A DNA stretch of 64,000 bases from Chlorogloeopsis fritschii. Lineage in GTDB: Bacteria; Cyanobacteriota; Cyanobacteriia; Cyanobacteriales; Nostocaceae. The notes below the pieces were generated by a model. The model ran no database searches. It was not told the DNA's origin and saw only the letters and a program-made list of their open reading frames with translations. Shown here piece by piece: positions 9,251 through 17,752 of the stretch. The stretch lies in assembly GCF_043099315.1 (NCBI RefSeq), contig NZ_CP170746.1. One strand, 5' to 3'. Each line of letters begins with the position of its first letter. Within the stretch, counting starts at the first letter, position 1. The position numbers were made by a program, and so were the translations under genes.

Positions 9251-9562
9251 ACACCCAAATCAAACCGGAAGTAGATTAACACATTTTTGCATTAGTGGGA
9301 TAGCTTCATATGAGTGCGATCGCGGGTCGTGTAGCAAAACTTGTAGGGAGCGTTTATGAAATGTAACACACCGACCTAATGTCAATCTTCCGTCCGCTCG
9401 CTGATTTTGTAGCGATCGCGCTTCTTGTCGGGTGCGAAGCATGAAACTTCACGCACCTTCTATGTGCTAATTCCGGTGCGTTATGCTGTCGCTAACAGCA
9501 CCCTACGAGAGAGACTGAGAGATCGGCTAAAATAAATAATGCTGTCATGAGGTGCTCCCGCC
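9251..9562. other. Intergenic stretch without a supported gene
   Basis: Contains several GCGATCGC-type octamers and a palindromic motif but no convincing ORF on either strand. It separates the IS982-truncated relic from a group of toxin-antitoxin-like genes. Confidence 0.4.
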
Positions 9563-9736
9563 ATGAGCATTCAAGAACTAGAGCAACAACTCCTCAGCCT
9601 CGATTTAGCCGAAAGGATTCGCATTCTTCAACTTTTGGCTCAAAGTCTGACAGTACCAAGAGCATCACAGCCATCCCCATCCCCGAATGAACTTAATTTA
9701 ACCCGCGATCGCACTCCGGGAGCATCCTCTACGTAG
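9563..9736 (+). CDS. Small antitoxin-like protein
   Basis: A 57-residue ORF starting MSIQELEQQLLSLDLAERIR and continuing ILQLLAQSL, then a proline/serine-rich tail. The leucine-rich helical N-terminus resembles short cyanobacterial addiction-module proteins that normally precede a toxin gene. The tail looks out of place (PSPSPNELNLTRDRTPGASST) and may result from a truncation. No toxin follows directly, but a second antitoxin begins 54 bases later. Assignment tentative. Confidence 0.4.
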   Translation: MSIQELEQQLLSLDLAERIRILQLLAQSLTVPRASQPSPSPNELNLTRDRTPGASST

Positions 9737-9789
9737 CATCCCCCTAACAATTCCTCCAGATTTTGACGAACCCATGCCTAGATAAGCCT

Positions 9790-10044
9790 ATGTCATTACA
9801 ACTGAAAATAGACTACCCAGCAACACTTCCTGATGCTTTACAAAAGACACGAGAACAGTTTGAACAAGAAGCTAAATGGGCAATGGCGGTAAAACTCTTT
9901 GAAATGAAACGTATATCTTCTGGTATGGCGGCTGAATTAGTAGGCACAGATAGAGTTTCTTTTTTACTCAATTTACATCATTATGGTGTAGCGATGATTG
10001 ATTTAACAGAAGATGAACTGCTAACTGATTTAGAGAATGCCTAA
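9790..10044 (+). CDS. UPF0175-family antitoxin
   Basis: An 84-residue protein (MSLQLKIDYPATLPDALQ...) of the UPF0175 family. Its helix-turn-helix-like centre is WAMAVKLFEMKRISSGMAAEL, followed by GTDRVSFLLNLHHYGV. These proteins pair with DUF3368 PIN-type toxins as antitoxins. It overlaps the next gene by 8 bases, the usual arrangement for such a pair. Start at 9790 is chosen because the family begins at MSLQL; an in-frame ATG lies at 9763. The antitoxin looks intact while its partner toxin is frameshifted. Confidence 0.75.
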   Translation: MSLQLKIDYPATLPDALQKTREQFEQEAKWAMAVKLFEMKRISSGMAAELVGTDRVSFLLNLHHYGVAMIDLTEDELLTDLENA

Positions 10045-10538
10045 AACTGAGAAAATAGTTATTAATACTGCTCCCTTAATCAGTATAGTAGCGGCACTTG
10101 GGGATTTAGAGGTATTGCGATCACTGTACGCTCAAGTATTAGTTCCTTTTGAAGTTTGCCAAGAAATAATAGCAGGAGGTACAAGTGGGTTTGCAGTACC
10201 AGAATTTGAGGCTGCCAATTGGTTAGAAAAATCGCCAACCCCGCTCAATATATCTCCTCTTTTACTCAATTCCCTAGATTTAGGTGAAGCAGACTGTAAT
10301 TCAGTTGGCTTTAAATCAAAATATCCAAACTGTCTGCATAGATGAAACGGTAGGTAGAAGAATAGCTAGGTTAAGTAGTCTTTCACTCACAGGGTCTATT
10401 GGCATTTTCTTACGAGCCAAGCAGGAAGGATATCCTATTATCATGCAGCAAGCTATTGAACGTATGAAAAACAAAGGCATCCGGCTTAGTGATACAGTCA
10501 TCCACTTTGCACTTCAACAAGCAGGAGAGACAAGTTAA
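10037..10538 (+). pseudogene. DUF3368 PIN-like toxin, frameshifted
   Basis: The first part (MPKTEKIVINTAPLISIVAA... to LDLGEAD) and the second part (VIQLALNQNIQTVCIDETVG... to FALQQAGETS) are two frames of one DUF3368 protein of about 166 residues. The join is at about 10295-10300, where one extra base (GAC-T-GTA) explains the shift. DUF3368 proteins are PIN-fold nucleases acting as toxins. As read, the product would stop at about residue 102 and lose later acidic residues, so it should be inactive unless the indel is a sequencing error. Confidence 0.75.
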
Positions 10539-10863
10539 TCACTCTTCTGCCACAATGGCGATCGCTATCTGAAAATCAAAACGCGATCGCCACGCACTGT
10601 CTATGGTTTTAAAGTACAGGCTATTATACATAGGAAGTGCGTTCACCCTGTATTAGAGGGTGTTAGATGATACAAAAAATAAAGAAATCAAGGGAGGTGA
10701 CTGCATCGTGTTGGGAATGGGAACGAGTTCTCAAATATGCGACGAATCATTAGCTTTTGCTATTCATCCCTGCACCGGATACCGCCCCATCAACTGTTCC
10801 GCTTCAGCTATCTAAGCCACTGCATTTAGTAAATTTCTTGATGCAGTCCAGTGTGAGCATTAG
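10539..10863. other. Intergenic stretch between toxin and relic gene
   Basis: Holds HIP1 octamers and a small inverted repeat (CACCCTGTATTAGAGGGTG near 10647). A GGGAGGTGA motif resembling a ribosome-binding site near 10690 is not followed by an open frame of any length. No gene supported. Confidence 0.4.
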
Positions 10864-11865
10864 TCATACTTGCGATGAGCATTTTGCCTCTAAAAAACTT
10901 AAAAGCTCTTCTTCAAATGCAGTCAAATGCGGTCGCTTGAGTTCCCCCAAATGCTTCAGAACAGCACGGGCAGCTTCTTCCAAGTTCTCATTTTCCCGCA
11001 GCCTTGTAATGCGTAGACGCGCAAGCGGCTTGCCGTAAGGCATCGCATATCTCCTGCATCTGCTGGCATTCAGCATCCGAATAATTGAGAGCCTTCAGGT
11101 GGTCAATCCTCACGGTGTACTCCCGCAGCTACCTTTGCCCCTAAGTTCTGGGTTATCTTTGGCAACAATCTGGCAGACTTCCCCAACACAATAAGAATTT
11201 GGGGCTTTGGTGCGCTCCATTATGCGCTGCACAACATCTTTAACGATACGACCAGTTGGTACTTTACCACCAGCCTCTTGCACTGCTGTCTGCCAAACTT
11301 CTTGCTGTTGTGATGGTTCTAATTCGGTCAGTGGTCTAACTTGCCTCTCACTTGTTGGCAAAATCTGTGTCCCATTGGGACGCATTTGCTGTTCGCTCGA
11401 CTCAATTTCTATTTGTGTCCCAATAGATTGCTTCTGCTCATCATTGGAATTAGCTTCAATTTGTGTCCCATTGGGACACATCTGCATGAGATTATCGACT
11501 ACAACAGCCGCTTCAATCAATCTGTAAGGATGACGGCGCTCAAATCCAAATCTATCTTTACAATACTCCTCAAATGTTTTGTGTGTTGAGCGATAGAGTC
11601 TGTGATCGCGTAATTCCATTAAGGCTTTGCCTGCCTCAAAGAATGCTCTCTCAATCTTACGTTCAAGGTACAAGCGATCGCGCTGTTCATCCTCAGTCAG
11701 TTCAGGGACTTCAACAGCAGTGACAGTGAGAGTTGCTGAAGCTGAATTTTCTGGATCAAAAGCATCCGTTAGTTCTGCGGAAGATACTTTTGAATTGCTT
11801 TTAACTGTAGACGCAGATTTTTTATGCTTAGTCGGCAATGGTGTCGTAACAGTCGAATGTGTCAT
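10864..11865 (-). pseudogene. Decayed accessory gene (plasmid/ICE-type cyanobacterial family)
   Basis: The N-terminal two thirds read from MTHSTVTTPLPTKHKK through a helical domain (RKIERAFFEAGKALMELRDH, FEEYCKDRFGFERRH) and repeated NGTQI motifs to GRIVKDVVQRIMERT and KDNPELRGKGSC. They then hit a stop at 11110. The rest of the family's C-terminus continues in other frames: VRIDHLKALNYSDAECQQMQ and then RLRENENLEEAARAVLKHL to the end. So the gene has a deletion or shift near 11110 and a second shift at a 38-bp palindromic repeat. Its 5' end is joined to a transposase remnant. Function unknown; resembles replication- or plasmid-linked cyanobacterial proteins. Confidence 0.65.
11010..11047. 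repeat. Palindromic interspersed repeat inserted in a coding relic
   Basis: GC-rich segment of the kind scattered in cyanobacterial genomes (core GCAAGCGGCTTGC). It sits exactly where the reading frame of the surrounding relic changes, between EICD and RITRLRENEN, so its arrival probably broke the gene. Confidence 0.6.
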
Positions 11866-12456
11866 AAGCACCATCACCTGAGACTTGTTCAATCTCTTGT
11901 TCAACGAGCTCCAGTAGATTGGGCAGTACTTCACAATCGGCTATGTTATTAGTGGTTACTACCGCCGCTACAATCTCAAGAGTCCCTTCATCAACACCTA
12001 AATGCAACTTGCGCCACGTCCGTCTTTTACCCGCGCCATGTGTGCGGACTTTCCATTCTCCCTCGCCATAAACTTTTACCCCAGTTGAATCCACTACAAC
12101 GTGGATAGCTTTCTGTTTTGGAATTACTGGCATTTCCACCTCCCCATTTGCTTAACCGACGAGACAGCGCGGAGTGTTCAGGTACTTCTAGCTCAATCCC
12201 CATCAAAGTGAACAGCGACTCCAAAAAACCCTCTGCTTGTCGTCCTAGTAGATGAAACAACGATTGAATTGCCCCCATTGTTGCGATCGCTATGTCACTG
12301 TAATAATTTAGATGCTCCTTTTCGTCCTGTTTTCTGCTGGTTACGCCACTGCTCGATGATCTCTTCGTTTACCCAGAAGCTTATACTGCCTCGCTGCTTG
12401 AGCGCCTGATCGTACTCTTTCCAATTGCGAACTTTGTAGTTGGCTTTCTTGTTCAT
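11828..12456 (-). pseudogene. IS5-family transposase remnant
   Basis: Three frames on the minus strand together give an IS5-type transposase: MNKKANYKVRNWKEYDQALK... (from 12456), then YYSDIAIATMGAIQSLFHLL...ELEVPEHSALSRRL, then VVVDSTGVKVYGEGEWKVR...RKLHLGVDEGT...GDGAYDTFDCYDTIA. Two frameshifts (near 12300 and 12145) separate the parts. The C-terminal third with the last catalytic Glu is missing, because the sequence joins the relic gene at 11865. Non-functional. Confidence 0.8.
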
Positions 12457-12731
12457 AGTCAAGCTGTCAGGCTCTGAGTGGAGATAGAGTAGTTGACAGG
12501 TATAATTTACCATTTTTTCTATTTGTGCACCAAAGCCCCGATTGGGTGCAATGGATGGGTTGATTTCAAGCTTTTAATTGCTCCCCAAGATTTTAAATAT
12601 GATTAATTTATGTAAGTCAATCATCAATTAAAATTTTGCTTTCTGTAACATCTCTGGTCTGCCTTACAATTGAGTAATTTTTCTTTATCTCAATCACTGT
12701 AAGGCTTTTGGGTTTCGTACCGGGAACTAGT
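12457..12731. other. AT-rich spacer between two transposase remnants
   Basis: No ORF, no clear inverted repeats; probably the leftover flank of the neighbouring IS remnants. Confidence 0.4.
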
Positions 12732-13060
12732 CTAAACTTTAGTCGGAATCTGATGCACCCCAAATAGACCGTGGGCATTGCTCTTCCCCTTACTGCCTGC
12801 CACCATGCGTTGATAGGCTAGAAAGGACGGGGTTCGAGTGAAGAACATGCTAAACGCGCTCAAAGCAGCATCCTCCATCCCGTAGCGAGTATTTTTGCCC
12901 GTGCGTTTGTCCGGTAGCGATGACAAAGGCTAGCAAAACGAACCGACGATGGTGTCGAACAAACTCCGTTCTTGCAACCGCTCTAGCTCTCTTGGATCTT
13001 TACAGATGTCATTACAATCCCCATATTCCCAGTGCTTGAACAGCTTCTTGCCAAAATGAG
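12732..13060 (-). pseudogene. N-terminal relic of a second transposase
   Basis: Minus-strand fragments HWEYGDCNDICKDPREL...LFDTIVGSFC and SLPDKRTGKNTRYGMEDAAL...AFSMFFTRTPSFLAYQRM...SNAHGLFGVHQIPT resemble the N-terminal part of a cyanobacterial DDE transposase. The motif DKRTGKNTRY followed by SAFSVFF and a FG-IPT segment is what I recognise. A frame break lies near 12930 and the catalytic part is absent. It lies directly downstream of sbtB. Confidence 0.65.
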
Positions 13061-13077
13061 AATTGCTGGGTTTTGAG

Positions 13078-13392
13078 TCAGAACTTGTGCGCGTGCAGCA
13101 CCTCCGCGTCACAGATATAGGTGATGCCCGAATAATCGTCGAAAAACTGCGCTGCGATCTCATCCGAAATCTTCAGGGCCATATCCCGATTGGCGGTGAG
13201 TACCTCGATCTTTATATTCGAGAAGTTGTCGCCAACGCTGGGTTGTCCCGACGAGCGCACGTTGCGACTGCCTTTACCGCCAGCGGGCATCACCGTATAA
13301 CCGGTAGCCCCGGCTTCGTCGATGATCTTAACAATCTGTTTCAGCAGCAACTTTTCCGTGACAATGACGAGCTTGCTGGCTTGCTGGGTCAT
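13078..13392 (-). CDS. sbtB: SbtB, PII-like regulator of the bicarbonate transporter SbtA
   Basis: A 104-residue PII-fold protein starting MTQQASKLVIVTEKLLLKQI, with GYTVMPAGGKGSRNVRSSGQ (the T-loop/nucleotide-binding region) and YSGITYICDAEVLHAHKF at the end. This matches SbtB, which binds adenine nucleotides such as cAMP, AMP, ADP and ATP and gates SbtA. The C-terminal CGPxGC redox loop known in some SbtB proteins is absent: the protein stops right after HKF. Start at 13392 fits family length. It is divergent from sbtA, 2.1 kb away, instead of following it. Confidence 0.85.
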   Translation of the reverse strand: MTQQASKLVIVTEKLLLKQIVKIIDEAGATGYTVMPAGGKGSRNVRSSGQPSVGDNFSNIKIEVLTANRDMALKISDEIAAQFFDDYSGITYICDAEVLHAHKF

Positions 13393-13688
13393 GTGGTTTA
13401 CCTCTTGATGCGTTCTGTTACGACCATTCAAAGCAAAACCATAGAGTCTTGCCTTGAACCATACCTTTAAGATTATGCCAAAGATCGGCGAATCCACTAC
13501 CTTCTGTTGAGAAAGATTGACTCAGATTAGCGGAAGCATTTTATAAAAAACACTTATCCTTTTGGCGCTATGACCACCATTCAACATCAGATTGCAGGGA
13601 GCACTAGGGACGAGGCTCTGCCGTTTGCACTACCGTCCACTGGTAGAGTAATCAAACTTCGATTCACCATCCAACAGTGGAGCAGATC
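13393..13688. other. Spacer upstream of sbtB
   Basis: Probably contains the sbtB promoter. No ORF or strong repeat seen. It ends where the stump of an FAD oxidoreductase begins on the plus strand. Confidence 0.4.
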
Positions 13689-13864
13689 TTGAATATCATC
13701 ACCCTCACCGCAGATGTTTTAGTGGTCGGCGGCGGCACGGGGACACCGCCACGGCGATTCAAGCCGCTCGACGTGGTACCAAAACCATTCTCGTGAGAGA
13801 GTTGCCTTGGTTAGGTGGCATGTTGGCAGCGCCATCCAACGCAATTTGGGAAATGCAGTCATAG
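13689..13864 (+). pseudogene. N-terminal stump of an FAD-dependent oxidoreductase
   Basis: The plus strand encodes LNIITLTADVLVVGGGTG and, after a one-base shift in an ACGGGGACA run near 13740, TAIQAARRGTKTILVRELPW then LGGMLAAPSNAIWEM. This is the dinucleotide-binding start of an FAD_oxidored-type flavoprotein. It ends abruptly at the boundary of the duplicated sbtA leader at 13865. Only about 60 of several hundred residues remain. Confidence 0.7.
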
Positions 13865-14322
13865 AAAGCCCTTCTTAATAACAACAACGTATAGAGAAAA
13901 TTCTGCGATCGCAATTTATATTGACCAGAGATATACGGGTTTTCTGAGAATAAAAGGAAAACTTATGATTTGAATTTGAAATTACTTAGCAGATCCATGT
14001 AGAGCGAGCGCAAATTTGTACGGATTTTCAGATAAACTTAAGCACATGTCTGCCGTCCTGACCTTTTTTGAATTCAAAATTCAAAATGCAAAATTAAGAA
14101 GAAGATTTATTTTGAATTAATTAATTCTGGGTTCAAGCCCCCACTGAATGAAGTTCAGTGGTCTACCCTGCGGGAAGGCTTCGCCTACAATCAGTAGTGG
14201 TTTCCAGCCCCTAATGATTGCAATGCGTGAATTGATATATTTTGAATTGTTTTGACCCCTAATATCTGATCAAGGAGGGATTACAATGTGGATTTCTTGT
14301 CCGATTTGTTGATGCACTTCTA
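13865..14322 (+). repeat. Duplicated sbtA leader, copy A (with sbtA start codons)
   Basis: Bases 13865-14063 and 14253-14322 match 15175-15351 plus 15474-15545 almost base for base. The end of this copy includes the ribosome-binding site and the first codons of sbtA (GTG GAT TTC TTG TCC ...), which then run into a stop at about 14322. It is thus a broken second sbtA 5' end. A 189-bp element interrupts this copy but not the other. Confidence 0.85.
14064..14252. mobile_element. MITE-like insertion in sbtA leader copy A
   Basis: A 189-bp non-coding insert flanked by a 5-bp direct repeat TGACC (14059-14063 and 14253-14257). Copy B of the leader has the uninterrupted site with a single TGACC. AT-rich ends (TTTTTTGAATTC..., ...TTTTGAATTGTTT) surround a central hairpin-rich part. 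No transposase inside. Confidence 0.75.
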
Positions 14323-14522
14323 AATATAAACTTAAGAATATCGTTCAAGGCGAAAGCATAGATGTCTGTCTTCTGTTCGACATCAATAATCAGGTTTGAG
14401 CAACCCAGTCTATCTCCTTGAGACACTCTCCATTCACGGGTGAATTTCTGACAGGTGTTTCCGTAGCGGCGGGCAAGTGCCCGTCACCGCCACACGCATT
14501 CGATCAGCATGGAGCGTACACA

Positions 14523-14768
14523 ATGAACAAGTTTGACTCAACTAAACTGCGAACCAAATTTGACAACACCAGCGAAGGCTGGCTAGTGCAGGTATATAGC
14601 GGCGATCGCCGCCTGCTCTGTGTGTTCGATTCGTCTCACGCCTGGACTTTTTTGTTGGGCTGTGGGTTCGGTCTCCTACTGGCGGTGGGGTGGTTTAACC
14701 TCGCCAGTTACAGTCCGTCCACGGCTTATGTGCCGTCAACAACTCCCCCCGAAATCTGGATTGATTAA
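14523..14768 (+). CDS. Hypothetical single-span membrane protein
   Basis: An 81-residue ORF (MNKFDSTKLRTKFDNTSEGW...) with one hydrophobic segment, FLLGCGFGLLLAVGWFNLA, and a short exported or cytoplasmic tail rich in Ser, Thr and Pro. The start codon follows CATGGAGCGTACACA, a weak GGAG site. I do not recognise the family. It lies inside the mosaic between sbtB and sbtA and could be a survivor of a larger lost locus. Confidence 0.4.
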   Translation: MNKFDSTKLRTKFDNTSEGWLVQVYSGDRRLLCVFDSSHAWTFLLGCGFGLLLAVGWFNLASYSPSTAYVPSTTPPEIWID

Positions 14769-14946
14769 CTCAGCCATTGCTAGAAGAATGGTGCGCACGC
14801 AACTCTTCCGATTTGGTCGGCCCCATACCGTCCTCTGGTGAAAACAAGCAGACGCTGGCCGGTTCGACTGGACAGGTAGGATAGAGCAGGCCAGCCCCCC
14901 GCAGATCGAGCCAGGATAACTTTGACAAATCCGTCAGGGCGTTACC

Positions 14947-15174
14947 TCAGCCACAGGCGTGTTGTACAGGTCGAGCCAATGCGCGTTGGTTCAAACCTTG
15001 CAGCGGCGAAATGTCGGCAACCTGAGTGTTGAACAGCAGCAGCTCTTCGAGTTCGCCTGGGTTTGTCAGTAGTGCAATATCCGTGATCGGATTGTTGCCC
15101 AACCAGAGCGATCGCAGCTCCGTCAAATTTTGCAGCGGTGCGACATCGACAATCTCATTGCCAAATACAAATAA
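14947..15174 (-). pseudogene. Leucine-rich-repeat protein relic
   Basis: On the minus strand, GNEIVDVAPLQNLTELRSLW, LGNNPITDIALL and LEELLLFNTQVADISPLQGL are internalin-like leucine-rich repeats of about 22 residues. The upstream part is cut off at 15175 by the duplicated sbtA leader and the downstream part degenerates. Only three repeats remain, so it is a gene fragment. In cyanobacteria such repeats occur in protein-binding or Ras-like-GTPase-linked proteins. Confidence 0.65.
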
Positions 15175-15545
15175 AAAGCCCTTCTTAATAACAACAACGT
15201 ATAGAGAAAATTCTGTGATCACAATTTATATTGACCAGAGATATACGGGTTTTCTGAGGATAAAAGAAAAACTTATGATTTGAATTTGAAATTACTTAGC
15301 AGATCCATGTAGAGCGAGCGCAAATTTGTGCGGATTTTCAGATAATCTTAACTTATATCTTGCACCTGGGGCAAAAACCGGGTTTCTTGCCAATCATATC
15401 GCTTGGAAAGCTTTATTTATCGTTCACTAAACCTGGTTTTTTAGGTCTTGTTGAGAATGGTGCAAGATGTCAGTTAAGCACATGTCTGCCGTCCTGACCC
15501 CTAATATCTGATCAAGGAGGAATTACAACGTGGATTTCTTGTCCA
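15175..15545 (+). promoter_or_regulatory. sbtA leader, copy B (functional upstream region)
   Basis: The leader directly before sbtA, duplicated at 13865-14322. Its conserved part ends with AAGGAGG (15514-15520), nine bases before the GTG start. It carries a 122-bp element at 15352-15473 that copy A lacks. Conservation between copies marks the likely promoter and control region of sbtA; specific CmpR or NdhR sites were not identified. Confidence 0.65.
15352..15473. mobile_element. MITE-like insertion in sbtA leader copy B
   Basis: A 122-bp non-coding element with 15-bp terminal inverted repeats (CTTATATCTTGCACC and CTGACATCTTGCACC, two mismatches) flanked by a direct TTAA repeat (15348-15351, 15474-15477). 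Copy A of the leader shows the empty site with one TTAA. It lies between the leader and the sbtA ribosome-binding site. Confidence 0.8.
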
Positions 15546-16723
15546 GTTTCTTGATGCCCTTCCTGGCGCAGTTGCAGTCCCCGACACTCGGCTTTCTGAT
15601 TGGCGGTATAGTGATTGCCGCCCTCGGTAGCCGATTGCAAATTCCAGATGCGATCTATAAGTTCATCGTCTTCATGCTGCTCATAAAAGTTGGCTTGAGC
15701 GGCGGCATTGCGATCCGCAATGCCAATCTGGCGGAGATGCTGTTGCCCGCGCTGTTCGCCGTGGTAATGGGGATCCTTATCGTGTTCATCGGGCGCTACA
15801 CGTTAGCCAAGCTGCCGAATGTCAGAACCGTGGATGCCATTGCGACCGCGGGCTTGTTCGGTGCCGTGAGTGGCTCTACCCTCGCCGCCGGCATAACGGT
15901 ACTGGAAGCGCAAGGTATCAAATACGAGGCCTGGGCCGCCGCACTCTATCCCTTCATGGACATCCCAGCGCTCGTGACTGCGATCGTTGTGGCCAGCATT
16001 TATACCAGCAAGCGGGAGTATCTCAGCAAGCAGCGTCGTACCACAGGCGCTTCTCCCAGTGCCGCAAGCGCGTCTCTCAGTACCGCAGGCGCGTCTTTCA
16101 GTACCGCAGGCGCGTCTTTCAGTACCACAGGCGAGTATCCCAGTACCGCAGGCGATTATCCCAGTACCGCAGGCGATTATCCCAGTACCGCAGGCGAGTA
16201 TCGTAGCAAGCAAGGCAAGCGGGTCAGGATATGGCCCATCGTGAAGGAAAGCCTTGAGGGTTCTGCCCTATCGGCACTGCTGCTCGGCCTCGCTCTAGGC
16301 CTGCTAACCCGGCCGGAAAGTGTTTTTGAAAGCTTCTACGAACCCCTCTTCCGCGGCCTGCTTTCGATACTGATGCTGGTAATGGGTATGGAGGCCTGGT
16401 CAAGGCTTGGCGAACTGCGCAAGGTGGCCCAGTGGTACGCCGTATATGCCGTGGTGGCGCCGCTGCTGCATGGGTTTATCGCCTTCGGTTTCGGCATGAT
16501 TGCCCACTACGCTACGGGGTTCAGTCCTGGTGGCGTCGCGCTCCTGGCCATCATTGCCGCCTCCAGTTCAGACATCTCAGGTCCGCCCACTTTACGAGCC
16601 GGTATCCCGTCGGCCAATCCCTCCGCCTACATAGGCGCGTCCACAGCCATCGGCACGCCGGTTGCGATTGGCTTGGGAATACCGCTCTACGTCGGGATCG
16701 CCCAGGCGCTGATGGGCAGCTGA
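15530..16723 (+). CDS. sbtA: SbtA, sodium-dependent bicarbonate transporter
   Basis: A 397-residue membrane protein of the SbtA family (inducible high-affinity HCO3-/Na+ symporter of the plasma membrane, part of the CO2-concentrating mechanism). It has two halves of about five helices: MDFLSSFLMPFLAQLQSPTL...KFIVFMLLIKVGLSGG and the second half from IWPIVKESLEG...LALGLLTRPESVFESFY to the end. GTG start with AAGGAGG is well placed. The cytoplasmic loop linking the halves, which lies near the SbtB-binding face, contains eight tandem copies of a heptapeptide (residues 171-226). GC content is visibly higher than in most neighbours. Partner sbtB lies divergently at 13078-13392. Confidence 0.9.
   Translation: MDFLSSFLMPFLAQLQSPTLGFLIGGIVIAALGSRLQIPDAIYKFIVFMLLIKVGLSGGIAIRNANLAEMLLPALFAVVMGILIVFIGRYTLAKLPNVRTVDAIATAGLFGAVSGSTLAAGITVLEAQGIKYEAWAAALYPFMDIPALVTAIVVASIYTSKREYLSKQRRTTGASPSAASASLSTAGASFSTAGASFSTTGEYPSTAGDYPSTAGDYPSTAGEYRSKQGKRVRIWPIVKESLEGSALSALLLGLALGLLTRPESVFESFYEPLFRGLLSILMLVMGMEAWSRLGELRKVAQWYAVYAVVAPLLHGFIAFGFGMIAHYATGFSPGGVALLAIIAASSSDISGPPTLRAGIPSANPSAYIGASTAIGTPVAIGLGIPLYVGIAQALMGS
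16040..16207 (+). repeat. Eight tandem 21-bp repeats inside sbtA
   Basis: Eight in-frame 21-bp units encode heptapeptides TTGASPS, AASASLS, TAGASFS, TAGASFS, TTGEYPS, TAGDYPS, TAGDYPS and TAGEYRS. They lie in the loop between the two transmembrane halves of SbtA. Units 3-4 and 6-7 encode identical pairs, so recent slippage or unequal recombination is likely. Confidence 0.9.
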
Positions 16724-16929
16724 TCCCAGACGGGTCGCGGCAAACCGCTATTAATGCTTTACAGCTTGCCGCACCACAAACTCCATTAATGTAGAATCTC
16801 CTTAATTAAGGAGTAGTATTTGATCCATCAATACTCAATACCTCCAATCTTTGTCATTGCATTTTCGTAAAAAATTTATGAATTTTTATTAGAGAAACCC
16901 TTGACGCATCTCTACAAGTAATCAGTCAA

Positions 16930-17580
16930 TTATTTGACAAAATTCTGATGCTCAACTGTTGTTAATCCTTGCTGCACTATCTCAATTACTTTCGCTAATT
17001 TTCCCGCTAGCATCGCTTGTTTATCCAACCATAACCCTGGGAAAACTTCACTTTTAATAATTCCTTGTGAATTGGACTCAAGCAGAATATAGTTCCCTTG
17101 TCTTAGTCGAAACCAATCCAATTCCCCGTCTTGAAAGCGCCAAACTATATATTCTTGTACTTGGTTGCGACGGTAAACCTTGAGTTTTTCGTGTGTATCA
17201 ATTGAAACACTACTAGCAGCAACTTCAGCAATTAATTCTGGTGCACCTTCCACGTAGCCATCTTCACTAATTTTGGATTGTCCCCCTACTTCAATTCTCA
17301 GCAGTGCATCTGGTTGAGGTCGTTATCTGCATCAAGGCGTACAGTAGCATTATCCCCCAATTCAATCCCAGGAGTTGCTGACCAATAAGTCCCCAACCAA
17401 GTGATAATCCGAGCATGGGAATTACCATGTTGTGTAATTCGTAGTGGGGATGCCATGTAAACAATTCCTTCGATTAATTCCGCACGCTTCAGGCGTAGCA
17501 TAGCATCATAACGACGTTCAAACTCGGCTTGAGTCAGCCTGTCACCATTTTCCAGAGCAGGAACTGTGAACAGACAAAGA
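16930..17580 (-). pseudogene. Uma2-family nuclease-like protein, frameshifted
   Basis: Two minus-strand frames make one Uma2 (DUF820) protein: TVPALENGDRLTQAEFERRY...DNATVRLDADNDL and, after one missing base near 17305 (CTC-AACC for CTCCAACC), QPDALLRIEVGGQSKISEDG...GAPELIAEVAASS through to HQNFVK. Uma2 proteins have a PD-(D/E)XK-like fold and are abundant in cyanobacteria; cellular role is poorly known. The 5' end is unclear because no good start codon precedes TVPALENG. Its 5' side abuts the vapB-like gene on the opposite strand. Confidence 0.7.
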
Positions 17581-17590
17581 AATAGAAGTA

Positions 17591-17752
17591 ATGGTGATTT
17601 ATCAACAAATAGAACCATCAACATCCACAAAAACACCAGAAGAACTAGGATGGCGACCCGGCTTTTTTGAGCAAACAGCCGGTTCGTTAGCAGATGATCC
17701 AATCCAAAGATATCCCCAAGGTGAATATGACACTAGGGAGTCATTAGAGTGA
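17591..17752 (+). CDS. Small VapB-like antitoxin
   Basis: A 53-residue ORF (MVIYQQIEPSTSTKTPEELG, then WRPGFFEQTAGSLADDPIQR to the end). The GW-PGFF...T-G-(W/L)-D-P-(I/L)-R motif is that of short antitoxins encoded before PIN-domain toxins in cyanobacteria. Its stop overlaps the toxin's GTG start by four bases (GTGA), the classic translational coupling of VapBC pairs. Confidence 0.65.
   Translation: MVIYQQIEPSTSTKTPEELGWRPGFFEQTAGSLADDPIQRYPQGEYDTRESLE

Noticed and set aside
14064..14252. tRNA-like GGGTTCAAGCCCCC in the inserted element
   Set aside because: No acceptor, D or anticodon arms around it; it is part of a repeat hairpin.
15803..16213. 136-codon minus-strand frame with repeated ACGTGI motifs
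   Set aside because: It is the reverse reading of the sbtA tandem repeat; the regularity comes from the repeat itself.
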